From the NCBI GenBank assembly GCA_026874595.1, contig CM049306.1, forward strand, positions 12,177,019-12,241,018: 64,000 nt of DNA. The letters run 5' to 3'. This document shows, one piece after another, positions 1 through 12,540 of this stretch. Source of the DNA: Sipunculus nudus (taxonomy: Eukaryota; Annelida; Sipuncula; Golfingiida; Sipunculidae). Under the pieces are notes generated by a model, which saw only the letters and a list, made by a program, of their open reading frames with translations, ran no database searches and was not told where the DNA came from. The stretch's first letter is position 1; every line of letters starts with the position of its first letter. The position numbers were made by a program, and so were the translations under genes.

Positions 1-777
1 CTCTTTTTCTCTTCACTTGATGAATATATCAGGGATATCTTATTGTTACAACCAGCTGATTATTTATTTCTCCCCCCCCCCCCAGGGGAAACAAGTTGTT
101 TCCAGTGCCATAGTTTGTCGTCGTCTGTCGTTGTCGTCAGTCGTCGTTGCATATTTTACCCCTAATGTTTTGTCATAGACCATAGGGGGAGACATCTATT
201 TTTGCGCTGCAAAAATTAAAGCTATTCTAGTTAATCCTACCCTCGCGTGTTTCCCGGCTGTTGACGCTGCACAATTATTCGTTTCTCTATACCTCACCCT
301 TGCTACATAATAAAGCTGAGCTAACATGTGCGAGTTTACCCGTTTATGTGAAAAAAAACGCTCTTAATATTTGTAACTGTTGTGTTTTCAGGTGTCCGTC
401 TGCGCATGTGTATGTGCATATATGCATGAATATCTCCTCAGGAGTGATTTTCACGCATATAGGGTCTGTGGGAACTCAGGGATTCAGGGTAAAACTTTCA
501 CTTTCTGGAAGACCTCCTATAGATTCACTGTTCCAAGATTCACCAAGATACACATCTGCCAGTTCACGCACATGGAAACACAGCAATCTTTTCACGCATA
601 AACGCACATACGGGAACATGTGTTTAATCTGTGTTTCCCTGTGCGCGTATATGTTTATGTGCAGAAAGATATCTCAAAGGGACCTATGATTTTGCAACCT
701 TTGGGTTTCCTTGTGCCCGTCAGCGTATATATCCGTTAATGAGCAATTTTCACGCACCGTATTCTGACGTCATTCCA
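1..777. other. Non-coding stretch, no gene recognised
   Basis: Short open frames occur but none resembles a known protein or has convincing splice signals. A run of C lies near 74-83, followed by a GTC/GTT-rich patch at about 115-150, a low-complexity patch of a kind common in invertebrate repeats. Nothing else is supported. Confidence 0.5.
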
Positions 778-831
<54 letters not shown>

Positions 832-832
832 G

Positions 833-863
<31 letters not shown>

Positions 864-865
864 AT
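778..865. repeat. (TA)n microsatellite
   Basis: About 88 bases of alternating T and A with a few interruptions (TG, TT). It creates spurious Tyr-Ile open frames on both strands, which are not genes. Confidence 0.95.
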
Positions 866-1852
866 GTGGGGGGAGGGGGGAAGACCCACATAATATAATA
901 TAATGCAAGTTCATATACATACATGTTCATATAAGCGTAAACACGCAAAGGAAAACACAGCTTTACAGAAATCAATATTTTGAATTGGTGAACATATATC
1001 GGTGTTACCATGTAAAAGAGTTCTACAGAGGAAACTCCTGGTTTTACATGCATGGTTGAATCCATCCTGTATATTTTACTGCCCCGTTTATATATTACCA
1101 AACTGGATAAATATTAAATATATCATAGGATTATTCTTTAATTATAATCATCAAAATTAGTCCAGGATTACATAAGGGCTGCAGCTCATGACTTCATAAT
1201 ACTGGGAACTCGGTCTCTTGTCAAATCTAAGTCGTTAATTTTGTTTAACTTGTATATACGGTTTAAAATCAGAGCCGCATCTCGGGCAATATAACATGTA
1301 AGCACAAATATGAAATTAGGCACAGCACATGGTGCCGATCGCTTTTGATGTCAGCATCTATAGGTTCGGTTGGTAAGTAATTTTAAACACTGACAGCAAC
1401 CAGTTAACAGGTTTAACTATCTTTTCCATGTGCTCTGAAAATGCAACCGCACTGTATGACCTCACATGCACAGCAGTTTCTGTAAACAGTAGCTGTTTTA
1501 TCCAGCTTAGATTATAACATCCGTTTATTTCGGTAGATCCACCCCGAATGGTCACGCAAATCGCTTATAAATATCTCCCGACTATCCCTCTGTTGACTTG
1601 ATGAATATATAACAGGACATCGTATGAGTCCTGTATTAGCTGTTTTGGCTTTTTGATCTGTGTGGTGACTGTGTGTCTAGCCCCCGTGTATAGCTCCCTG
1701 ATGTAGAGTCATTTGTAGGGTAATTATTCCATGAGGGAAACCAATTCTTTATATCACAAGCTAATTCTTCTGTTTCGATCAATATTCTAAGGCCAACTAT
1801 GTAAAAAATATGATAAATTACGATCATCTATACAGGGAAACCGTAAAGGCAT
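866..1852. other. Non-coding stretch, no gene recognised
   Basis: AT-rich sequence with only short open frames. I see no family motif, RNA gene or tandem structure here. Confidence 0.45.
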
Positions 1853-1853
1853 G

Positions 1854-1926
<73 letters not shown>
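1853..1926. repeat. (TA)n microsatellite
   Basis: About 74 bases of alternating TA with one AA interruption. Open frames of repeating Tyr-Ile across it are artefacts. Confidence 0.95.
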
Positions 1927-1930
<4 letters not shown>

Positions 1931-2159
1931 GACCTGTTGTCTGGCATTAAAGGGACCTGTCATTAGTGTTTTCTCATTGAAGGTTACTTTTTTCATTGTT
2001 ATAGGTTTTTCTTTTGTATTATTTTTTGTATTGTAAGTGAACATAATAATATTTCATTCATTGAAAAAAAAACCAATTTTCATTCGCCAGTTTCCATCAG
2101 GATAGAGCGGAACACAATGTTTACGGAATGTGTACACATTTTTTAAAAGAGCAAGGCAG

Positions 2160-2793
2160 GACGCTTTTAACAATGTATACTACGACGTGACCAATATGGC
2201 GGAGGACTGGACGTGAGTGAGCTCCGAAAGAAGAACAAGTTTATAGCAGTTACAAGAGAGAGAAACATGGAAATGCAACCAAAGCAAAAAAAAAAAAAAA
2301 AAAATAAAGCCAGAGTTGGGACAAAACAAAGTGAGTATGAAATAATAGCCTATTGAGATATATTTGTTGCATAAACCAGCGGAAACACAGACAGGTAGCC
2401 AGGCCGGGGCACCTTTGACCGAGATCGGTCAAGCCGATATCTCGGCATTGAATAAAAGTCTCTCGGACTTAAATAGTGGTGTGGTGAAGAACATAAAGGC
2501 TGCAAATAAAGAAGAATGTGACAAATTAAGGAGAGAACTTAGTGAACTGTTTCAAACAGTTACTGGTTGACTCCGGGTCATAAAAAAGTGAAAGAATTGA
2601 GTGACGGTAAACTGAGACTGAAAAAAAAGTTGGTGAGCTAGAAAATAAACGGTCAGAGAAGGAGAACGAGTAGGCAAATTTTAAAATGTTTAGGCTGAAT
2701 GGAATAACGGAATAAAAGGGAGAAAACCCACGCCAAACGGCTATTAAAATGCTGGAAGAAAACGGGACAGGAAAAGCGGATACATTAAATGAA
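2160..2793 (+). pseudogene. LINE ORF1 remnant (coiled coil plus start of RNA-binding domain)
   Basis: Part of the first ORF of an L1-type non-LTR retrotransposon, whose product is normally a trimeric nucleic-acid chaperone packaging the element RNA. Around 2364-2570 the frame is rich in heptad-like Leu/Lys/Glu (for example LRRELSELFQTV). It breaks and continues in other frames through a second charged segment at about 2580-2670. At 2685-2770 a piece reading FRLNGITE, a stop, then PRQTAIKMLEENG resembles the start of the L1 ORF1 RRM-like domain. Frameshifts and stops are visible, so it is dead. It ends abruptly at 2793, where a different repeat terminus begins. The same-strand endonuclease/RT remnant near 5790 may belong to the same copy. 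Assignment rests on motif recognition only. Confidence 0.55.
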
Positions 2794-2865
2794 CTAGGGA
2801 CCCAGGGGTCTCGACGCTCAGCTGTATTTGTCTTTAAGGATATTTTAAAAGAAATTCTCAGCATG
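2794..2865 (-). mobile_element. Terminus of a Helitron-like element (3' end on minus strand)
   Basis: Read on the plus strand this starts CTAGGGACCCAGGGGTC and continues to GCTCAGCTG. In reverse complement it is a GACCC/GGGTC hairpin followed by CTAG and then a host T. Near-identical ends occur at 21290, 38913 and 48798. It interrupts the LINE ORF1 remnant directly. The other end of this copy is not recognised, and the TGACCT-rich repeat follows. Confidence 0.5.
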
Positions 2866-3900
2866 TCGGTCCTGTGACCTTACTCAATGACCTTGTGACC
2901 AAAAAATCTTAGTACTTATTATCCTTAAAATTGCAGCATTTAAATTATTGTAAAAATCTTCTAAAAAATGTGGGTTCAGTGACCTTGACCTCTTACCAGG
3001 TAACCTCAAAATCTACAGATTCTTCCACTTTGGGCAAGTAAGCCATGTGTGAAAGATGGAAAGTTTGGAATGAAAAGTTTGATTTACATTGCACCCACAA
3101 TCATTCTAAAGATATGGCTCTTGTGACCTTCACCTTTGACCTCTGGACCCTGAAAATCAAAATGTTTCTTACATATGTTGGGTCATTTATAAAACAAGTT
3201 TGAAGTCAATCTGTCTAGCGAAAGCAGAATTATCATCCATAAACTAGTTTGTGAATGGAGCGACCTGTAACCTTGACCTTTGACCCTGTGACCCCAATTC
3301 GAAAATCGAAAAACGTCTCCCTTATTGGGAGACGAGTAATAATTTGAAGATGGAAGGTTTGTGGTGAAACGTTTGGCTTGAAATGCATACACATTCCTTT
3401 TAAAGAAATGGGTCCTGTGACCTTGACCTTTAACCTTTGGACCCTAAAATCGACAGGATTATTACTTTCCTGGTAAGCCATATAGAAGTTAAGTTTGAAA
3501 CCAAAAATGTCAGACTAAACTGGAGTTATTACCTGGAAACTAATTTGTGAACTGATGGCCCCTAGGACCTTGACCTTTGACCTTGAGACCCAAAATTCAT
3601 TTATGCACTCCCTATACTGGCAAGTCGGCTAAATGTGAATATAGAAAATTTAGGATCAAAAGCATGGCTTAAAATGCAGCCATAATCTTTTTAAAGTGAG
3701 TCTTATGACCTTGACCTTTGACCTCATGACCCAAAAATCATATAGGTTCTTTCTTTAGTGGTGAGCCATGTGTAAGTCATACTTGAAATCCATATTTCAA
3801 TCCAACCTGGAGTTATCATCTGGAAACAAATTTGTGTGGATGGACAGATGGACAGACAGACAGACAGATGAACAGACAGACAGACAGGGTGAATACTAAA
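2866..3900. repeat. TGACCT-rich tandem repeat with (ACAG)n tail
   Basis: Roughly seven units of about 145 bp, apparently in an alternating dimer pattern (about 290 bp), each opening with a 'cctgtgaccttgaccttt'-type block (for example 2980, 3124, 3274, 3418, 3571, 3706). Between these are conserved phrases such as 'gccatgtgtgaaagatgg'. The block ends in ACAG/ATGG tetranucleotides (3838-3890). A second member lies at 37690-38330. The unit plus tetranucleotide layout resembles bivalve pearl-type elements. No protein is encoded. Confidence 0.8.
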
Positions 3901-4734
3901 GGGCATCCACTTGTGATAAATAAACCAGGTTTTGGGAAACTAGATGGAATCATAACCGAGTAACTGCCATGATTGTTGTCATTTTATAGTAAAAAAAATA
4001 GAAAAATATTCGTAAAAATTAGAAAAAATACAGGTTTAACCTAGTTTGTTTGAGCATGTGACCAGTGACCTTGGCGTTCATCAGATTGGTTGAGATGTAG
4101 TAAAAAATACTGTTTTCTAATATACTGATTTCAATGAATTACTAAAATATTATACAAGGTATGGTTTTGGTTTCATTTTAGTTAATTTGGCCCTTGCGTC
4201 ATTTCTCATTTGTAGCTTACTTTCTGGATCTGATCTGTGAGTTTTAGAAAAGAACAACAAATGTCATTGGGCACCCCACCGTGGAACAGACTATAAAACA
4301 AAAAGAATGGGGCCAGAGGACAAAATTCTCGTTGTCGAGGATATATGACCAAGCTAGATCTTGCATTGAAGAAACGAGCTCATCTGCGAATGAGCCGGGC
4401 CAATGGTAATCAGGGTAAAAAGTTGAGGTTAATTAGAATAGGCTGGACTTTCGATATTTTCAGATTCAAGATTGTATAAATCTACATTATTATACTATAG
4501 TCCCTTCCACCACCCCTGTCCAACTGTTTTTCCCAATTATTTTTGCGGAGTTAATGAATGCCAAAGCCTTTTGCTCTTAGGGCAGAAAGAGGAAAATGCG
4601 TAATTAACTATTATGGAAATAATGACCTTCGTTATGCCATTTTCCTGTAAACATTTTAAAAACCATTTTATGAGTAACTAGTCTATTCTGTAGCGACATC
4701 TTGCCACCAATCTATGAAATGTATATGACAGGGA
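3901..4734. other. Non-coding stretch
   Basis: The first ~150 bases continue the 3' flank of the preceding repeat, since the copy near 38340-38420 has similar text. No gene or motif is recognised in the rest. Confidence 0.4.
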
Positions 4735-4985
4735 GTAGTGATGGCGTCATAAAAGACGTGACGCACAAAAGCGGCGCCCATATTCACGGGACCAATAATC
4801 AAGAGTTGTCGTCCTCTGTTTACAGCGAGACTTGAATTTTCCGCGTACACGCGCTTCCCTGTTACGTCAAATTACTTCATATCCATATCCATGTAAGGGT
4901 GCCTTTCCATACATGCGGGCCCGCGCGATGTTGGATTTCTGTGGGGGCCAGCATGCGGATTGTACACGAATATAGCAGTAGCAGG
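4735..4985. other. Locally GC- and CpG-rich patch
   Basis: This 250-base patch stands out from the AT-rich surroundings by many CG dinucleotides (gacgtgacgc, gcggcgcc, ccgcgtacacgcgc, cccgcgcgatg). It could be a promoter, a repeat fragment or the 5' region of a retrotransposon. No open frame or splice pattern decides between these. Confidence 0.3.
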
Positions 4986-5789
4986 CATGTGTCCTTGTCT
5001 TTGAAAAGAAAAAGGAGCTAAAAGAGCTTATTTACGGTGGCTCGTACTTATAAGACTGCATAAAAAAATTTACAACAAGTCTTCATTGAGATACGGCCCG
5101 GGGCCAGCTCTAGTTAGAGTGCGACAAGAAATAGCTACCATTTAAGCCTGGCTAGTGAGACAAGATGCCAAGAACCAGTCCACGGATATTTATATATATT
5201 TATATATGATACATGTCAACTTGGCCGTAAGTGAATATTTATATCGTGAGCAGTAAGGGTAAAAAACCCCACTCATTTTCCTCTTTCTGGCATTGGTGCA
5301 CGTTTTGTTTGGCAAGTTTGTCTTGTGTGGAGATAATCGCGAAAATCCAGAAGACAGGGGTAGTGTAAGGGACTGTTTTTTATAGACAAGCTGGTATTCA
5401 GGTTATGCTCTGTAAAAGGTGGAATCTATAAAATTATTAGTGGGGGTGTATTATCAATTTGAGTGGTTTTGAGTAAAATAAATTACTAAATAATGCTCAT
5501 GTAATCATCATTTTGCTGATCAATTTATTAAGTTTGAGTTTAAATATTGTTAGAGTATTTATTTATGCCGAAACAGTTATCGTTAGCTCAATGATGATAT
5601 AAACAGTTTTATAATATGGAACTATTCAAATACCGGGTTATCTTTATGTATTATGAGTATGTGTATTTGTAAAGACAGTAAGTATATATACTCATTTAAT
5701 GTTTTATTTCAAAACTGTAATAAAGTGTTATACTTTCATAAAAAATATAATGTGTTTATTGAATTTATCAATTAAAAAAAAATCTCGTG
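4986..5789. other. Non-coding stretch
   Basis: AT-rich, with no recognisable coding segment, RNA gene or tandem repeat before the LINE remnant. Confidence 0.4.
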
Positions 5790-7800
5790 ACATCACAACT
5801 AAAATATTTAGTATGAATTTAAGAGGCATGAAAATATTCCGATAAAAAAAGAGCTTGAAGCTTACATAGTTTTGCTACAAGAGACGTACAGCCAAGAAAA
5901 AAATTAAGGATAAAAATGAATGGGGTTGGAAAGTCATTATGAGCCATGGTACAAATCACGGCAGAGGAGTGGCTTGTTCATTGTCTAATAAGTTCCAATA
6001 TAATATTATTGAAACAATAAATTATGATGATGGAAGATTAATTATTATCAAATAAGCAATATGTGATACTTTATGTATATTCATAAATGTATATTCTCCA
6101 GATACAGAGGGAGCAGAAATAATGTTTTATAAAAAACAGAGGGAGTACATGTAATGTTTTATATATATAAAAAATATGGACATATTTTTAAAATACAAGG
6201 ACACAAAATGAAAATGTTATATAAGGAGTGGACTGGAACTGTGTTCTTACAATGAAAGATAAAAAAGGTGGAAAAATTGAACTGAAAACAAATATTATTA
6301 AAGAAATCACGAAGATAAAATCATTATTAAATCTAAAAGATATATGGAGAATTAAATATCCAGAAAAATAACAATAAACATAGCGACAGAAGTAAAAAAA
6401 ATCTATAGTAGAATAGACTATTTTCTCATTACCAGTCATTAAAAAGATATGGTCTTAGATGTTAATTTTATCCCGGCATTGAAGTCAGATCATTCAGGAA
6501 TGTTTATAACATTAAAGAAACCTTCAGATGATATTATAGGGAAGGGTAATTGAAAATTTAATCATAAGGTTTAATATGATGAAAAATGTATTTTTTTTAT
6601 GAAAAAAAAAACATATAGATGAATTGCTTAAAGAAAAAAAGAAATTTAATCCTAACAGTTTTGGGGGATTACTAAAGTTCAGATTGAAAAGAGTAACAGG
6701 AGTTTTATGACAGCAAAAAATACAGGAAATTATTACAAGAGCTAAAATAAGATGGATCGAGTATGGTGAAAAAAGTACAAAATAATTTTATAATTTAGAA
6801 AAACGAAAAAGAAATGAGAAACATGTAAAGCTTTTAGTTAATGATAACGGACATTCTATAACAGGTATAAATAATAATTTTTGCCGAAGAAAAGATTTTT
6901 TTACATTAACTATACTCCTCTCCAATTAATATGACAGCAAATCTAGAAACAAATTTTTTTTTAATTATAAAACTTTTCCCAGATTAACAAATGAAGATAA
7001 GGAGTACTGAGAAGGCTCATTAAAAGTTGGGGAACATTTTTAAAGTACTTAACACATTTAAAAAGAACAAATCACCAGGGAATGATGGATTAACAGCTGA
7101 GTTCTTTAAATGCATCTGGAATAAATTAGGATCTATAATTGTGCACAGTTTTAACATTCACTTGATCAAGGTAGTCTGACTCCATCACAGCGACAGGCAG
7201 TTATTACATTGATGGAGAAGAAGAATAAATATCACACAAAAATTTAAAAAAAATGGCGTCCAATCTCGTTATAAAACACCGACTATAAAATAATAACTAA
7301 AGGCTTAATCTTTCAGAGTGAAACGTGTTTTGTCAAAAGTTATACATAGAAATCAATTTTGATATTTAAAAAATCACATCTATGACAGAGGCAATAAGAA
7401 CCATCCTAGATTATTTATTTTCATATATAAACATAAATTAAATGGTTTATTGGCAACAATCGATTTTGAAAAAAAGCGTTCGATACAGCTGAATGGCAGT
7501 TCTAAAATGATTTAAATTTTGTGAATCATTTAAATTTGGTTAAAGTATTGTGTAATGATGTCAAAGCTTGCATCATGAATAATGAACATTCTTCTTGATA
7601 TTTTAAAATAGGAAAAGAATTAGACAAGGGAACCCTTTATAATCATATTTATTTATTATACGTTTAGAAATAATTGCAGTTAGTATTAGAAATAATCCAG
7701 ACATTCATGGTATAAAGATTAAAAACGAGATGGTAAAATTGGTGGTTTTAAAAGATTTGGATTCAAAACTGAAGCAATGTGTTTATGAAAAAACAATGAT
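5790..7800 (+). pseudogene. Non-LTR retrotransposon ORF2 remnant (APE-type endonuclease and reverse transcriptase)
   Basis: Decayed second ORF of an L1/Tx1-like LINE, which would nick target DNA and reverse transcribe its RNA. Endonuclease pieces in order: LLQETYS near 5865, GTNHGRGVA near 5950, DDGRLIII then VYSPDT near 6030-6105, and DVNFIPALKSDHSG near 6455. RT pieces: NKSPGNDGLTAEFFK near 7068, PSQRQAVITLMEKKN near 7180, then KKWRPISL near 7250, ATIDFEKKRS-type motif A near 7455, and IRQGNPL near 7618. I could not find the catalytic YxDD block; the sequence after 7740 seems deleted or scrambled. Many frameshifts and stops rule out function. Superfamily placement is by motif recognition. 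Confidence 0.8.
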
Positions 7801-8746
7801 AGCAACAGTAAACCTTTAGTAATGGCTCTGGGCTGCGTGGACTGAAATGAACTTATATTCATATTTTATACAAACATGTTAAAATTTGTGAAATCTTTAG
7901 CAGAAAAGAAAGTAAAGTATGAAGGCGTAAAAATGTCATAAAACGTAAATGAAAAGAAAATATAGAATATATTTTTTCTATAAACTGAACGAATAAGTCT
8001 TGGCTTTAGTTTATACACTTTATTACCTTCCACTTTAGGTAATTTATTACATTACACGTTCTTTATATAGTGTTATTACCACGATAAACCATTGATTTTG
8101 TTAAAAGAAATCTGAAATTATCAATATCAAATTTCATGAGTTTATTGAAACTTTCATAAAATCCAGTTAATGTTAAACAGTCGAGCTTGGTATATATATG
8201 CACCTTGTCACATTGCATTGACATAAGATGTGTGGTTCAGATCCAGAAAGTGTTGCCAGGTGACATACCATTTATTAATTTACATATCGAAAACAGACGT
8301 CTAAGTCAATACACTGGGATTCAGGAAGCAACTATATGGGAGCTCTCTGATTACTAATGTTATTTATTCAGGCCTCTTGTTTTATTGTTAAATGTGTATA
8401 AATATGTAAATGTTTATAAAATTCCGGGTATACATATATATAAAGTCTTTTCTTGTACTTATCTCTAATTGCCCGTTGGAATTTCCTCCTAAACTCCGTT
8501 AGTTCCCAAGTAAACGTTAAGTGGACCGGTAACAAGACAATTACTGAAACAATAACCAGCCTATCGGACAGTCTGTCAGCAGACAAGTGGTGCTTTATCG
8601 TAAGTACTTGATCCACTTGACATGTCAGCAGCATCGACCGTCCTCGACCGGAAAATGTCGAATCCGCTGCATGCATGATATTAATAATTCCATATACACG
8701 TACAAGTATCCTCACATAAGGTATAAATGATATGTATGTATACACA

Positions 8747-8749
<3 letters not shown>
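7801..8749. other. Non-coding stretch
   Basis: No gene recognised. A minus-strand open frame at 8368-8751 has no family motif I know and runs into low-complexity Tyr/Ile sequence, so I do not call it. Confidence 0.4.

Positions 8750-8794
<45 letters not shown>
8750..8794. repeat. (TA)n microsatellite
   Basis: About 45 bases of alternating TA. Confidence 0.9.
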
Positions 8795-8799
<5 letters not shown>

Positions 8800-11700
8800 T
8801 GTATTTCTTTTTTCATTTTACGGAACACAAACTATAATCGACTAAAATGAGTTTCAACAGTGTGTTTTTATTGAAAGTGCTGAGAGAGTAGGTCTAGTCT
8901 GTGATGGACCTTAGTGCGAATTTAAAGCCAGTTAATAATTTGTCTCATATGGAGAATTTAAGTTATTTCTGGAATACTGTGTACATATAAATGGACTGTA
9001 GGTAGTTTCTGCTGAGAACGATTCTTATCATGTAACTGTGAAGAATGTATAACCATGATTATCTATATGCCGGTGGTAAACACGGCACATGCGCCAATGT
9101 TGATATGAAGTAAAAAAAAACAAGTAACAGAGGGTGGTTGGTCTGCATATCTGCGGAAGTTGAAAGGTCACCAGTTGCAAAACGCCATTTTCAAAACTCT
9201 GGTTCGTCTGACTTGCCACCAGATGTCCATACTGAATGTGTTAGGACTATTTTGGCGGGCCCACCACATGTAATAAACACATGGATGTAAACAAGACGAA
9301 GAATGTGCACCGCGTTTTCTTGTTCTATTAGACATCGAAATAGGTCCCTTTATTGTTGTTTTAAATAAGACCCTATTCCAAAACACTGATCTATTATGAC
9401 GAAAATAAATGTGGATCAATACAATATAAATAATTAACTTCACACATATTTTTTCCCTTATCTATCTATATATAAAAACTGCCCATGTCCCCTCGAACCA
9501 GCAATAACAGACCATGACACCGGGACATTTTTGGGCACCAGCATAACTCAGGACCACACCTGTATAAAATTATTTTGATTCACAGTTACAATGACAATTT
9601 GCCTTCCTTACAAAGAATGACCAAGCTGTTTGGTCAAGCATTTTCTACTGGCATTCAAGCATTTTCTACAGGAATATATACAAAGAAAACAATATTTCTG
9701 TAATGCATCTGGAAGATAAAGTTACTTTTTATTAATATGCCACCATTATAATTATAAGGTAATATATTTTAACTTCATGTGAAGTACCTTCCCGCAGAAC
9801 TGATAAATTGCATTTAAAGATACAAAACCGCAAGGGAAAAATCCACTCGAAAGTAAATCAGATTTGCAAGAGTTAGTGATTAAACAAATATACATTACTT
9901 GGGAAAATATATTCCAGCTGCATGATTTAATGAATGGAGTCTGATAACACATCCTGCATTTGTTAATAACGCTTATACATTAAAAAATAACGAAACAGAA
10001 TTGCAACTCTTATTTCATTATGTGTTTATCTAATTATGTGTTTATCACTTGTAAAGTAATATTGCGACTTACCAGAAGTAAAGTAATTCTACATATTTCA
10101 CTTCTCCATCCGAGTAACAAAAGGTACCTACCCTGCTGTAGAACCCAGCACGTATAAGTCTAGCTGACTATAACCGCATTTATAGCTGTGACACGCCCCT
10201 ACTCTAGCTGCTGTAGTTAATTATTCACGGGGGTATGACAGAAAACCTTACACAGAAGCTTGCACTTGGTTCCGTGAAACTGACAAGATGTCAGTCAAGT
10301 GCTTCCTATGTAGATACACTCCATTCCGTCTGAGAGGAACTGGCTACAATAATTGTGCCGTCATCAACACGGCCTCAGATAACTAGGTACCAACTACAAA
10401 CTCCCCACCCATAAATTATATCTGGATGACTTTGAGGGTAATTTTGGCTGGGAGGGTGACATCAATTGTTACAAGAACAGAAGTGTATTTCTCTGTATGT
10501 AAGCGCATACTAATGTATCAATATTCTAAATATTTACTGCGTCCATTTTGTAATTACAAATATTTCTTGAGATATGTAGACTTTGAATATAAATACTTGT
10601 ACCATTTGTACTTGTATACCTTGTATATAAGTGTGAGGAAGCCCAACTTTAAAACAATCAGAGAGCCCTAGAAGAACATTTATTAAAACTAGACACATTC
10701 TTATCGACGATAAAATCAATATATCTCGGCTAAAAAGTATATATATACTATTCAACAAAACAAACGTGTTTTCAATGAAGGCGTACATACCATACCTCTT
10801 AAAATTGTCTTGAAATGTTAACTTGAGCAGCCATCTTTATTTATTAACAGAAGATTCAGCTTTGCCGCTTCCTCTTTTATAATCACAGTTTTTATATGAT
10901 GCCTCTGAAAGCAGAACCGTCTTCGTCATAAACGATATGTTTATTTTTATAGTTTTTGCTGGGCAAGAGATAACTTAGCTCGAAAATATGCAGTTAGCTG
11001 TATGATTAATGTAATATATCAATCGTCTATATATACTATCTCTATATTGTTAGTAATCACAATAAGTACTCAAGCTTAATGTTTCTCCCAATCATAATAT
11101 TTCATCAGGGAACTTGTGGAATAATCCAATATGATAGATTAACACAAATACAAACAGTCAAAGTTAATGGCTGAAATCGCTGAAGTTGGGCATGACGGAA
11201 GTCTAGAAATTTTACTCAAATTCCGACATGCTTGTTTCATCCGAGTGCCTCTGCATGGCGAAAAGAGTTAATGACGGTAAAAATTAGAACCGCACTAGAT
11301 AGAGCCAACGCTTCCGCAAAGGAAAAAACAAACCTGCTGTGTCCGTCCTTGTATCCCAACACACTTATATATATATATATATATATGTATATATTTATAA
11401 TGAGGTCCCTTATCCAAGTCTTCCATAAAGTCTCGTGAAAATTAGTGGGTGGTTTTTAACTTCTCCTGCTAAAAGACAAACAACCCAACAGGCCAGCAAA
11501 CAAACAGCCAAGCCATCTATGTGAGAGTTTAAAGGGATTCCCTAAAGAAGAACTTACATATACTGTATTCAAATCGGTTTAATGAATCAATGATAACAAT
11601 TGAGACTCTACTGTAACTGTGAGGGAATGAAAAAATGCCAATAGAGCAACATTTGATTTAACGTCAGATTAAGATGGCCCGTGATACTAGTGACAATGAT

Positions 11701-12540
11701 CACAGCAACACATGTTTCCTTGTTAGCACGCATGCATGATAAAAATATGTCTATATACAAGAACGGTTTTATAATCTACGGTATTAACTGTATTGAATAA
11801 TATTTTAATAAGTGATCGTAATGGGATATTTGAAAAGTCCGTCTCTTTCGCATTTTGCCAATAGTTCTTTCTGTTTTACCGACAAGATTTCAATCATGCC
11901 ATGCACCTAACACCTTGAGAGAGTTCCCAGGTTTGCTCATAAGCGGTCCATCAATCAGCTGTCTTTTGCCGCTGGATCAATTGGTCCAAGAAAATTCGTG
12001 GGCAACATATTAAAACATCTAATTGGCGCTGCGTGGGTTCCCGAGAACTCTCAGGGTACTCCCTGACCAATACACTGATGTGGAGGTGAATATAACATAA
12101 ACCGGGGATATTAAAAATCCTTAATATCTTTCAAAACTTTGTTCGTTACTTTAATCATGAAAAAATACGTTTTCAAATATTCCGTTAGTTTATAATGTTA
12201 TTATATTTTGCTGAAGACAAGAAATGAAGCCAGATTCCTTATAAAGCAAACATTAAAAAGGAAGAGAACATTCACTAAAAACAACTACTATACAACGCAC
12301 GTGAATCAAAGTTGAACATTGACAGGGAACTTTGAAAAAAATTAATTCTACTGAATGCAGCCTGAGAAACAAAAACCTGTGTTCGTTCCGTCAATATTCT
12401 AAAATGTGACTGTATATTTAAAAATCATCCCAATAGAATGTCCGTAAATCAGAGGCAATGAAAAATATAGCAGTAACTGATAGACATAACATATTTATGT
12501 GTTTGTCAATGCAATTAAAGGCTGGAAAAAAAATCGCCAA
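8795..12540. other. Long non-coding stretch
   Basis: Nearly 3.7 kb with no recognisable exon, RNA gene or repeat array, apart from a short (TA)n at about 11367-11394. Small open frames lack family motifs. It could be intron or intergenic sequence. Confidence 0.4.

Noticed and set aside
261-689. 142-codon plus frame
   Set aside because: Overlapping frames are open as well, composition is unlike coding sequence, and no domain is recognised.
8368-8751. 127-codon minus frame
   Set aside because: No family motif, no splice context, and its ends are low-complexity Tyr/Ile from a (TA)n tract.
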